From Mycolicibacterium tusciae (lineage in GTDB: Bacteria; Actinomycetota; Actinomycetes; Mycobacteriales; Mycobacteriaceae), in the NCBI RefSeq assembly GCF_002086795.1, contig NZ_MVIM01000021.1, forward strand, positions 1 through 64,000: 64,000 nt of DNA, written 5' to 3'. Below are positions 33,368 to 40,870 of the stretch, piece by piece (positions within the stretch are counted from its first letter, which is position 1; each line of letters opens with the position of its first letter). The notes beneath the pieces were generated by a model. The model was not told where the DNA came from. It saw only the letters and a list, made by a program, of their open reading frames with translations, and did not search any database. The translations under genes and the position numbers were made by a program.

Positions 33368-34068
33368 CGCTGGACGGCCTGCCCCGTGCACACCTGCCCG
33401 TTGCAGAGCTGAAGGATGCGGTCGAAGCGATGTTCGTCGGCCACGAAATGGCTGATGATCAGCACCGATCGTCCCGCTTCGCGGCGATGGCTCATCAACT
33501 CCCAGAACTTCAGGTAGGTGTCCCAGTCGAGTCCGGCGTAGGGCTCGTCAAGCAACAAGACTTGAGGGTCGGGCAGCATAGCTAGGGTCAGGTTGAGCTT
33601 GGCCAACGTGCCGCCGGAGAGGCGGTCGGCGCGTGTGCCCGCATATCGTTCAAAGCCCAACGCTTCGTATAGGTCTCGGCGGGCACGCCGTTCGGCCTCG
33701 TGGGTCATTCGGTAGGCGCGGGCGAACAGTTCGATGTGCTCGTCGCACGTCAGCCGGTCATAGACGACCGGCTGCTGCGGGCAATAGCCGAGGATCCCCG
33801 AGCGGGTCACGGTCCCAGCGTCGGGGGCCAATTCGCCGACGAGGATCTTCATCATCGTCGACTTGCCGGAACCGTTCTCGCCCACCAATACGACGACCTC
33901 ACCCGGAGAGAGGGTCAGATCGACGCCCCGCAGCACCGACTGGCGGTGCGACACGGGCCACATGCCCTGGCGAAACGACTTTTCAATCCCCTGTGCCGAC
34001 AGCACAGACAGGGACGACCCTGTCACCGGCTCATCGGATGTCGCTGTTGCGGTCGCCTTGTGATTCAT
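33364..34068 (-). CDS. ABC transporter ATP-binding protein
   Basis: 234 residues. Walker A GENGSGKST, Q-loop near YCPQQPVV, signature LSGGT, Walker B VLLLDEP and switch His in ISHFVADEHRF. The short cassette and its single-cassette layout fit an ABC-2 exporter. It follows the 72-residue membrane protein by 21 bases and overlaps the permease gene, forming a three-gene operon under the box and dyad at 34372-34424. Confidence 0.93.
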   Translation of the reverse strand: MNHKATATATSDEPVTGSSLSVLSAQGIEKSFRQGMWPVSHRQSVLRGVDLTLSPGEVVVLVGENGSGKSTMMKILVGELAPDAGTVTRSGILGYCPQQPVVYDRLTCDEHIELFARAYRMTHEAERRARRDLYEALGFERYAGTRADRLSGGTLAKLNLTLAMLPDPQVLLLDEPYAGLDWDTYLKFWELMSHRREAGRSVLIISHFVADEHRFDRILQLCNGQVCTGQAVQR

Positions 34069-34089
34069 GATCGATCGGTACTCGATCGG

Positions 34090-34308
34090 TTAGGAGCGTC
34101 CGGAGGAGTCGTGGTGTTGATGCGTGTCATCGCTACTGCCATCGGACCCATGACCGTGGCCGCCACCCATCATGAACATCATCATCAGCGGGCACGCCAA
34201 CACCACCAGCAGGAGTAAGAGCGTCGAGATTGGCACCCCGACGACGACTGCGGCGACGATCGCGGCGGCCAAGGCTATTGCGTACCACGGGTAATACTGG
34301 CGCTTCAT
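34090..34308 (-). CDS. Small membrane protein with His/Met-rich tail
   Basis: 72 residues. Aromatic start MKRQYYPWYAIAL, two hydrophobic helices (about 8-28 and 30-46), a Met cluster PLMMMFMMGGG and a tail GHGHGSDGSSDDTHQHHD. The tail looks able to bind metal ions such as Cu or Zn. It follows GGAAGGAAAC and heads the ABC exporter operon. The family is not known to me; small DUF2933-like membrane proteins have a similar plan. Confidence 0.7.
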   Translation of the reverse strand: MKRQYYPWYAIALAAAIVAAVVVGVPISTLLLLLVVLACPLMMMFMMGGGHGHGSDGSSDDTHQHHDSSGRS

Positions 34309-34371
34309 CTTGTTTCCTTCCGTTCAGGTTTGGATTAACGGTGCGCCACTTGCGTGGCGAAGCCAATGGGA

Positions 34372-34390
34372 CTACGGACTTGATCCGTAG
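34372..34390. promoter_or_regulatory. CTAC-N11-GTAG dyad upstream of ABC exporter operon
   Basis: Exact CTAC-N11-GTAG, extended to a perfect 7-5-7 repeat CTACGGA-CTTGA-TCCGTAG. It lies 63 bases upstream of the first gene of the operon and 26 bases from the GGGACTTT box. Confidence 0.6.
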
Positions 34391-34408
34391 CACAAAGGTC
34401 ATCATCTG

Positions 34409-34428
34409 TATGGACCAAAGTCCCTATG
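34409..34428 (-). promoter_or_regulatory. Best DosR-like box in the window
   Basis: Minus strand CATAGGGACTTTGGTCCATA: GGGACT-TT-GGTCC retains both half-sites of the mycobacterial DosR box. It lies about 100 bases upstream of the first gene of the ABC exporter operon. Confidence 0.6.
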
Positions 34429-34741
34429 GGTTCGCGGCCGTATCGCCGTTGCCGGGATGCGGTAGCCGCCAACGGGCGCGGCGAGCGCGACGCTCAAAGC
34501 CAGTACTTTTGACCCTCCGGGCCGCGCCGACAAGGAGCATGTCGTCACAGCGGGGCTCGATCGTCCAGTGCCGTGCAACCCATGGCAGAGGTGATTGATT
34601 AGTGTTGGCGGCGTGTCGATGACGGTGCCTCGCTCGAGTTGCACTTTCAGATCGACGTGCTTGGCCCCCATCCGTTCACGCGGCCTCTAGGCCGGCTGAG
34701 TCAAAGTGGCTGGTGGGCGCTGCTATGCACAGGTCTCGGGC
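34429..34741. other. Intergenic region, nothing recognised
   Basis: A minus-strand frame (34402-34671) runs through the DosR-like box and shows no family resemblance. No other structure apart from a short GGCC-N4-GGCC repeat at about 34682. Confidence 0.35.
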
Positions 34742-35536
34742 TCATATTGGCAGCACCGTGGTCGTCACGAATTGGTCGCGGATCCAGCCGACGAAAACGG
34801 CCCATTCACCGGTCACCAGTGCGATGCCCACGGCGATCAACATGGCGCCACCGACGATCTGTATGCGGCGGGTGTTGCGCCGGAGCCACCCCAACCAGCG
34901 CTGCATCGCGCTCGTGCTCAGCGCCAGCAGGACAAATGGCACGCCAAGTCCTAGGCAATACGCGACGATGAGAAGCACCCCGCGTGCCGCAGTTACGCCT
35001 TGCGTGCCGGCGGACACGGAGAGGACGCCGGCCAGCGTGGGTCCCAAGCAGGGCGTCCAGCCGAGCCCGAATGTCGCGCCGAGCAGCGGTGCTCCCACCA
35101 TGCCGGTCATCCGGCGTGGGTGAAACCTGATGTCGCGCTGCAGCGTTGGGATGAACCCGATGAATACCAGGCCCATGACGATGGTGATTACGCCGCCGAT
35201 CTGCTGCAGCAGGTTGCTGCTGAGTGCCAGTGCGCCGATCAATCCGAACACTGACGCCGTCGCTGCAACGAACACGACTGTGAACCCGGCGACAAACAAT
35301 AGGGCAGCACCGGCTGCACGCCACGAATCCCGCGCTGCCGGCGGCTCATCTGGTGAGCCGTTCGCCCCTGCGGCGCCGGCGAGGTAGGACAGATAGCCTG
35401 GCACCAAGGGGATGCAACAGGGAGACGCGAAGGAGACGGTACCGGCTAGTGCGGCCGCGCCCAGCCCGAGCAGCAGCGGTCCGGACGCCGCCGCCGCGCC
35501 GAAAGCGTCACCGATGCCCTGGGCGTGTGCGCTCAT
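34742..35536 (-). CDS. ccdA: CcdA-type thiol-electron transporter
   Basis: 264 residues, six or seven membrane helices. It carries the paired transmembrane cysteines of the DsbD/CcdA family as SFASPCCIPLVPGY (about residues 36-49) and GWTPCLGPTLAG. It passes reducing equivalents from cytosolic thioredoxin across the membrane to the extracytoplasmic thioredoxin encoded just upstream. Its start overlaps that gene's stop by 4 bases (ATGA). The pair resembles M. tuberculosis Rv0527-Rv0526. Confidence 0.92.
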   Translation of the reverse strand: MSAHAQGIGDAFGAAAASGPLLLGLGAAALAGTVSFASPCCIPLVPGYLSYLAGAAGANGSPDEPPAARDSWRAAGAALLFVAGFTVVFVAATASVFGLIGALALSSNLLQQIGGVITIVMGLVFIGFIPTLQRDIRFHPRRMTGMVGAPLLGATFGLGWTPCLGPTLAGVLSVSAGTQGVTAARGVLLIVAYCLGLGVPFVLLALSTSAMQRWLGWLRRNTRRIQIVGGAMLIAVGIALVTGEWAVFVGWIRDQFVTTTVLPI

Positions 35537-36120
35537 GGCTCTGCCGCGATCCGCTGCACGGCGGGCCGCAGATCCTCGGCGAGCAGCGTCCGCAAGTAGA
35601 CAGCCGCGACCCTGTGCTTGCGGTCGAGGACCAGCGTGGTGGGTACCACGCTGGTGGGGTAGCCCTTGCCGAGGGCGATCAGGCTGCGCATCGCAGGGTC
35701 GAAGATCGACGGGTAGCTTACATTGCGGTCGGTGACGAAATCCTTTGCCGCCGAACGGTCATCCCGCACATCGATACCGAGGAATGCCACGCCGAGGGGT
35801 TCGGTCTCACTGAACACCTGCTCCAGCTCTGGAGTCTCGGTGCGACACGGTGCGCACCAGGACCCCCAGATGTTGACCACGACCACCTTGCCGGCGAAAT
35901 CGGATAGATGGATCGCTCGATCGTCCATCAGCGCGGGACCCGTGAGGTCGCCGATGCTGCCCCGTGACTCCGGCGGATCGTAGTAGAGGTCGGTCTTGCC
36001 CCCGGGTGACACGAACTCGAATGTGCCGCCCTGCGCGACGGCATCGCGTCCAGTGGCGCATCCCACCACGATGAGGGCCGCGATGGCGCACACCCCGAGT
36101 GCACGCAGGCGATTGGGCAT
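35533..36120 (-). CDS. Extracytoplasmic thioredoxin-like lipoprotein (TlpA/ResA type)
   Basis: 195 residues. Signal peptide with lipobox VVGC (C21) and a TlpA-like thioredoxin fold with redox motif WCAPC (C89, C92), preceded by HLSDFAGKVVVVNIWGS and followed by a cis-Pro loop near TSVVPTTLVL. It should reduce disulfides outside the membrane, such as apocytochrome c or copper-site thiols, with electrons from CcdA. First gene of a two-gene operon; a CTAC-N11-GTAG dyad lies 33-53 bases upstream, shared with the divergent small gene. Confidence 0.92.
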   Translation of the reverse strand: MPNRLRALGVCAIAALIVVGCATGRDAVAQGGTFEFVSPGGKTDLYYDPPESRGSIGDLTGPALMDDRAIHLSDFAGKVVVVNIWGSWCAPCRTETPELEQVFSETEPLGVAFLGIDVRDDRSAAKDFVTDRNVSYPSIFDPAMRSLIALGKGYPTSVVPTTLVLDRKHRVAAVYLRTLLAEDLRPAVQRIAAEP

Positions 36121-36152
36121 CGGTTCTCCACTGGTGATGGATTTCCATCGGG

Positions 36153-36173
36153 TCTACTATGCGTGTACGTAGA
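36153..36173. promoter_or_regulatory. CTAC-N11-GTAG dyad in a divergent promoter
   Basis: Perfect TCTAC-N11-GTAGA repeat between the thioredoxin-CcdA operon (minus) and the small membrane protein gene (plus). One operator could control both directions. Confidence 0.6.
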
Positions 36174-36234
36174 TCGTAGGTCAACGCGTGCGAACGACGG
36201 CGCGCAGGATCCTACGCGCCGAAGGGAGTCCCGA

Positions 36235-36408
36235 ATGGAGCAGCTACTCTTGGCGGCCGCCGCGCTGGCCTGCCCGGTTGGTATGGGCGCGATGATGTTC
36301 CTGATGATGCGGCCCAGTCGCGGGACGGACATGCCTGAGCGTGAGGAAATGACTCGACTGCGGGCGGAGGTCGACCAGCTGAAGTCTGAACGACAACACC
36401 ACATCTGA
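36235..36408 (+). CDS. Small membrane protein with C-terminal coiled coil
   Basis: 57 residues: one hydrophobic helix (residues 2-24, with Cys and Met residues, ACPVGMGAMMFLMM) and a charged segment EREEMTRLRAEVDQLKSE that would form a short coiled coil. GAAGGGA lies 6 bases before ATG 36235. No known family. It is framed by dyads at 36153 and 36483. Confidence 0.65.
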   Translation: MEQLLLAAAALACPVGMGAMMFLMMRPSRGTDMPEREEMTRLRAEVDQLKSERQHHI

Positions 36409-36482
36409 GGTTGCCGAACTCGTTTCCGGCCTGGACGCTGCCCTGTTGACGTGTCCTGCGAAGAACAATTAGGTCGAGGACT

Positions 36483-36505
36483 AGCTACTAAGCTACGCAG
36501 TAGCT
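36483..36505. promoter_or_regulatory. CTAC-N11-GTAG dyad upstream of the 36545 gene
   Basis: Perfect 7-9-7 repeat AGCTACT ... AGTAGCT, containing exact CTAC-N11-GTAG. It ends 39 bases before ATG 36545. Confidence 0.6.
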
Positions 36506-36544
36506 TCAGGTGACGACGCGTCTGCAGACGAAGGGAGCGTGTTC

Positions 36545-37264
36545 ATGGCGGCGAGGAAAAGCCCCCGTACGACGGTGAAGTCTTCACGAGATGGACGCAA
36601 GGCCATCGCGCGTGCGCAGTCGAGCCGGCGTAGCGGCTGGCTGTGGCTGGCCGCCGGCGTTGTCTTCGCCGCTCCCATTGTGGTGATCGTGATTATCAGC
36701 ATCATTAAATCGCCCGGACAGCCCACACCGGACACGGAATCGGCGAGCCTGCAGAGTCCACCGGCCACCGTGGCCGCGGGCGGCGAAACGATGCCGCCGT
36801 GGCCGGCGCCTGCGGATGCGAGTGCGGCGGTGGCCGCAGCCGGGTTGCCGATGTTAGGTAGCGAAGGGGCCGTGGAGCACATTCACGCCCATCTGGATGT
36901 ACTCGTTGACGGGCAGCCTGTGGCGGTTCCAGCCGAGTTGGGTATCGACACCAAGCGCGGCACTATTAGCCCGCTGCACACCCATGACGGCAGCGGCGTG
37001 ATTCACGTTGAGTCCCCGGTGAAAAGACAGTTCAGCCTGGGGGAGGTTTTCACCGAATGGCAGGTGAATTTATCGGCGGACAACATCGGGGCGCTGCGCG
37101 CCGTCGACGGTAAGGCCGTGCGCGTTTTCGTCAACGGCGCACAGCAGACCGGAAACCCGGCGGCCATCATGCTGGGCGATCGCGACGAGATCGCCCTGGT
37201 CTACGGCGTCCCCCGCCCTGGCGAAACCATTCCCTCGACATACGACTTCGCCGAAGGCGTGTGA
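36545..37264 (+). CDS. Membrane-anchored His-motif protein of unknown function
   Basis: 239 residues. A basic N-terminus, one membrane helix (about 30-52), a Pro-rich linker, then an extracytoplasmic domain with conserved-looking histidines in VEHIHAHLDVLVDG and SPLHTHDGSGVIHVESP. The HxHxH and HTH patterns suggest a metal site. AAGGGA precedes ATG 36545 by 8 bases; GTG 36539 is an alternative. The domain is familiar from uncharacterised actinobacterial proteins encoded near thioredoxin-like genes, but I know no function. The methyltransferase gene follows 52 bases on. Confidence 0.7.
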   Translation: MAARKSPRTTVKSSRDGRKAIARAQSSRRSGWLWLAAGVVFAAPIVVIVIISIIKSPGQPTPDTESASLQSPPATVAAGGETMPPWPAPADASAAVAAAGLPMLGSEGAVEHIHAHLDVLVDGQPVAVPAELGIDTKRGTISPLHTHDGSGVIHVESPVKRQFSLGEVFTEWQVNLSADNIGALRAVDGKAVRVFVNGAQQTGNPAAIMLGDRDEIALVYGVPRPGETIPSTYDFAEGV

Positions 37265-37316
37265 CGCCAGCCCGACGGCAAGGAAAATTGCACAGGCCGA
37301 CCGCGAAGGAGGCGAC

Positions 37317-37958
37317 ATGGCGGATCTGTCCGAATTCCAGCATCCACGGTTCGCACGCATGTATGAGCGGATCAGCGCCGAGTCGGAGCAGCGTGGCACC
37401 GCGCAGCATCGCGACCGAGCTCTTGCTGGCCTGTCCGGCCGGGTGATTGAGGTCGGCGCCGGCAACGGCATGAACTTCGGCCACTATCCGACTACGGTCG
37501 CAGAAGTCGTCGCGGTCGAGCCTGAGGATCACCTGCGGACACTGGCTGAGCGGGCTGCTGAAACCGCAGCTGTGCCGGTACACGTGGTGGCCGGTCACGC
37601 GACCGCGCTGCCGGTGGCAGATGCCACCTTCGACGGTGCCGTTGCGTCGTTGGTGTTGTGCTCGGTCGCGGATGTGCCGGCCGCATTGGCCGAGCTGCGG
37701 CGGGTGCTCAAGCCGAACGGCCAGCTTCGGTTCTTCGAGCACGTGCGTTCGACCAAACCATGGTTCGCGTTGGTGGAGGATGCCCTCACGCCGCTGTGGT
37801 CACGGGTGGGTGGGGGCTGTCACCTCAACCGCGACACTGCGGCGGCTATCCGCGCCGCGGGATTCGCCATCGAATCCCTTCAACGGTTCCACTACGCGCC
37901 GCTGCGGTTCTTTCCATCCCAGGCCCACATTCTGGGAATCGCCCGCCCCGGCACGTGA
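37317..37958 (+). CDS. Class I SAM-dependent methyltransferase
   Basis: 213 residues, Methyltransf_11 type. Motif I RVIEVGAGNGMNFGHYP (about residues 42-58), motif II VVAVEPEDHLRTLAERAAE, LPVADATFDGAVASLVLCSV and RVLKPNGQLRFFEHVRS. Similar proteins in human (METTL7) and bacteria methylate small thiols or lipids; the substrate is not known here. It probably shares a transcript with the gene 52 bases upstream. Confidence 0.85.
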   Translation: MADLSEFQHPRFARMYERISAESEQRGTAQHRDRALAGLSGRVIEVGAGNGMNFGHYPTTVAEVVAVEPEDHLRTLAERAAETAAVPVHVVAGHATALPVADATFDGAVASLVLCSVADVPAALAELRRVLKPNGQLRFFEHVRSTKPWFALVEDALTPLWSRVGGGCHLNRDTAAAIRAAGFAIESLQRFHYAPLRFFPSQAHILGIARPGT

Positions 37959-37959
37959 G

Positions 37960-40050
37960 TTACTCAGGAGAGGGATAGAGGATGCGGCGCGTCACGAGAT
38001 GCTTTGGGTCGGTGAGGATTTCCTCGGTGATACGGCCGCGGTCGTCGAGAGTGAGCTGAACGTTGATGGAGGCGGCGGGATAACCCAGCGCCAAGCGCAC
38101 CACCGTGCCTGGGGGCGAGGTTCGCGCCGCGATCGGCGCGGTGCCATCGGCATAGGGCTCCTGGGAGAGGAAGAAGGCGGCGTCCAGGTCGAGCCGGTTC
38201 GGTTCGGGTGGGTCGGCGGTGGTGTCGCTGGTGACGGTTTCATAGACCGCGAGCCTGCCGGCCGCGCGGGTCGCGGCGACGGCTGCGGCCAGATCAGCCG
38301 CGCCGGGACGCGGTGGCCACGATACGATCAGCCCGGTGGCGCCGCCGGGCCAGCCTGTGGCTCCGGCGCGCAGCGTCAACACATTGTCACCGTCACGCCA
38401 CGCCAGCCGCGTGAAATAGCATCCGCTGCCGCAGCCGGTCAGCGCGAGAGCCGACTCACCTAGCGAGGCCGCCAAGCTGTAGTCCTGGCCGGGTTCAGCA
38501 GCGTAGTAGTCGCCGCGCCGCGGTGTGGACAGCCGGACCACGAGCAGCCCTTCACTGGCGGTCAGGCTGATACCGACCTGGCCGGCCAGGGTGCCCAGCG
38601 ACACGACAGGACCGGTTGGTTGCGGCGGCAGCGCCGCCGCCGTCCCGGTGGGCGGCGGTGTGGACACCAGCACAGCGCTGGCTGCCAGCACGACCACCAG
38701 AAGCGCGGCTTCGATGGCCATCGCTCTCCGTATCCGCGTCGCCTGACGGGTATCGCGGTGGATCAGCCTCGAGGACAGCGCCGCCGCCGACGCTGCCACG
38801 ACGAGCCCGAGTTTGATCAGCAGCACCTTGCCGTAGGTGGTTGAGACCAGTTGCGGCAGGGGGACTAACATCAGCGCGCTGATCACACCCGTGGCCACCA
38901 CCACGAGATAGGTCACCACCGCCAGCCGGACATAGGAGGCCAAGACCCAACGGAGGGCGTTTGGCACCGCTCGCCACGCCACCACCGCCCGCGTTGTGTG
39001 CACGAGCGCGCCCACCCAAACCGTGACCGCCGCCAGGTGCACCCCGGTCAGAACCGCGCCCCAGCCGCCGAATGTTGTGCCCGCATGCGAGCGGATCCCG
39101 TCGGCGGCGATCACCACCGCCAGCGGAACCAGAGCCCACCGACCCCGACTCGCAAGGGCCAACGCAGTCAACAGTCCACCGGCCTCAATCAACAGCAACA
39201 CACCCGCGCGGCCATCCCACACCGCACTGACGGTGCCGGCGTCAAGGGCCCGACCAGCGACCAAAGCCATCGCCGCGATGAGCGCAACCACCATCCCTGC
39301 AGGCGCCCACGACCGCACGGGTGACAAATCCGGGCGTGCAGCACGTGCAGCATCGGTCGCACGGCGACCAATCAAGCCACCGACTGCGGCGGCCAACCCG
39401 GCGAAAAGCAGCCAGCGCAACGCACTTTCACCCCAAGCCGGCGTCGCGGAAGCGGTTGGCGCGGCAGCCGACAGCGTCACGCCGACCGCGAAGCGGAACT
39501 CCTGCTCGACCTGATCACCGTCACCGCCGGTGACGCGCCAACGGACCGCATAGGTCCCCGGCGCTAAAGCAGAAACCGGCGCGGCGGTGACGAAGCGGCC
39601 GTCGCGCGCGAGGTTGGCCGGCCCGACCGGTACGTCGCGGCGGGATTGATCCAGCACCACAATCGCGCGCATGCCGATGGTGACAGGTTCGTTGAACAGC
39701 AGTGTGATCGCCTCGGGTGACGTCGCAACCGCGGTCTCTGCTGTGGGTTCGGTGAACAGCAACGTGGGATGCGCCTGCGCGCTACCCGCCCCCGGCCCCA
39801 CCGATATCTGCACGGCGAACGCAAACGCGATGAGCCCACACCGCAGCGAGGTGATGATGCGGGGACACCGACTCGGCCATTGGGCGCCGTCGACACAAAG
39901 GGCGCCATTGTGAAGCCGGTGTCTGCAACCCTCGCTTGCCGGCCCCCTGACACCAGGTAACGACGCGCCCGGCGCGGTCGCGCGTAACCTAGCATCGGTT
40001 GATGGGGACATGGCCTTCGTTCTGCTGCTAAGGCAACGATTTTCGCCCAT
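37960..40050 (-). CDS. CopC-CopD fusion, copper resistance/uptake protein
   Basis: Up to 696 residues. After a signal peptide ending SAQA comes a CopC domain beginning HPTLLFTEPTAE, whose N-terminal His is the usual Cu(II) ligand, with LLFNEPVTIGMRAIVV and a C-terminal WRVTGGDGDQVEQEFRFAVG. Eight or so CopD membrane helices follow (about 215-455), then an extracytoplasmic tail. Such YcnJ-like fusions bind copper outside and move it into the cell or envelope. The start is uncertain: 40050 and 40011 are both ATG, neither has a clear ribosome site, and about 70 residues precede the signal helix. Confidence 0.88.
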   Translation of the reverse strand: MGENRCLSSRTKAMSPSTDARLRATAPGASLPGVRGPASEGCRHRLHNGALCVDGAQWPSRCPRIITSLRCGLIAFAFAVQISVGPGAGSAQAHPTLLFTEPTAETAVATSPEAITLLFNEPVTIGMRAIVVLDQSRRDVPVGPANLARDGRFVTAAPVSALAPGTYAVRWRVTGGDGDQVEQEFRFAVGVTLSAAAPTASATPAWGESALRWLLFAGLAAAVGGLIGRRATDAARAARPDLSPVRSWAPAGMVVALIAAMALVAGRALDAGTVSAVWDGRAGVLLLIEAGGLLTALALASRGRWALVPLAVVIAADGIRSHAGTTFGGWGAVLTGVHLAAVTVWVGALVHTTRAVVAWRAVPNALRWVLASYVRLAVVTYLVVVATGVISALMLVPLPQLVSTTYGKVLLIKLGLVVAASAAALSSRLIHRDTRQATRIRRAMAIEAALLVVVLAASAVLVSTPPPTGTAAALPPQPTGPVVSLGTLAGQVGISLTASEGLLVVRLSTPRRGDYYAAEPGQDYSLAASLGESALALTGCGSGCYFTRLAWRDGDNVLTLRAGATGWPGGATGLIVSWPPRPGAADLAAAVAATRAAGRLAVYETVTSDTTADPPEPNRLDLDAAFFLSQEPYADGTAPIAARTSPPGTVVRLALGYPAASINVQLTLDDRGRITEEILTDPKHLVTRRILYPSPE

Positions 40051-40295
40051 GGCAAGAACCGGGTGAGGCGGATTCTTGGCCGTTGTCGGGCGCTATCGCG
40101 GCAACGGCAGTCGTCACCGGCGGGAAGAAGCTGCGCCAGTCTCCTTCGTCCCATAATCGTCGCGAGACGGTGGCGGGCATCAGCGGCTGCCGATCCGGGC
40201 CTGGCTGAACGCACGAAGTCTGCGCGCTGCACCCGTGCCGCCTTTGACGTTATGCATGGGACAAGCCTTCGATTACCAAACCGTATGGAACGGCA

Positions 40296-40314
40296 TTACG
40301 CTCTTGGTACGTAG
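40296..40314. promoter_or_regulatory. TTAC-N11-GTAG dyad upstream of the BlaI-family gene
   Basis: A seven-of-eight match to CTAC-N11-GTAG, ending 31 bases before the repressor start. It is overlapped by a larger GGAACGGC ... GCCGTTCC inverted repeat. The position suggests autoregulation. Confidence 0.5.
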
Positions 40315-40345
40315 ACCATACGCCGTTCCGCCGAAGGGGCGCACC

Positions 40346-40771
40346 ATGCGTGACAGAGGCTCGACACGGACAGCCGGGAGGCCAACGGTGCGTACACGCG
40401 GATTTGGCGAACTCGAAGCCGTCATCATGGACCGCATCTGGAACCGTGGTTCCGACACGACGACGACGGTGCGAGAAATATTCGACGAACTAGCGGCAGA
40501 ACGCGACATCGCCTACACCACAGTAATGTCCACGATGGACAATCTGCACAGCAAGGGCTACCTGGCCCGAGAGCGCGACGGCAAAGCTTACCGGTATTGG
40601 CCCACCTTGACCCGGGAGCAACACAGCGCAAGCCTCATGCGCGCGGCGTTGGACTCCGGCGGCCAACCCGATCTGGTTCTCAGCTACTTCCTCGAACAAA
40701 TCGGCCCCGAGGAGTCGGCGCGCCTGCGTGCCGCGCTCCGTCGACGGACGAAGCGAGCGGCCAAGCGCTAA
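40346..40771 (+). CDS. BlaI/MecI/CopY-family transcriptional repressor
   Basis: 141 residues from ATG 40346 (GAAGGGG before it); GTG 40388 would give 127. The winged helix is FGELEAVIMDRIW then EIFDELAAERDIAYTTVMSTMDNLHSKGYLARERDGKAYRYWP, the hallmark of BlaI proteins. The C-terminal helices (about 85-141) form the dimerisation domain. BlaI proteins bind dyads as dimers and are usually released by cleavage through a BlaR1/MecR1 (M56) protease. No such gene is near. It differs from M. tuberculosis BlaI (Rv1846c) and is the best candidate for the repressor of the dyad family. Confidence 0.88.
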   Translation: MRDRGSTRTAGRPTVRTRGFGELEAVIMDRIWNRGSDTTTTVREIFDELAAERDIAYTTVMSTMDNLHSKGYLARERDGKAYRYWPTLTREQHSASLMRAALDSGGQPDLVLSYFLEQIGPEESARLRAALRRRTKRAAKR

Positions 40772-40870
40772 GCGCGAGGGCCGGCTCTCAATGGTGCGCG
40801 ACGCGAGAGGTGTCGATTCGGCGGACGCCGCGAGACGAGTTCTTGCTGCAGCCCGCGGTGACAGAGCCGG

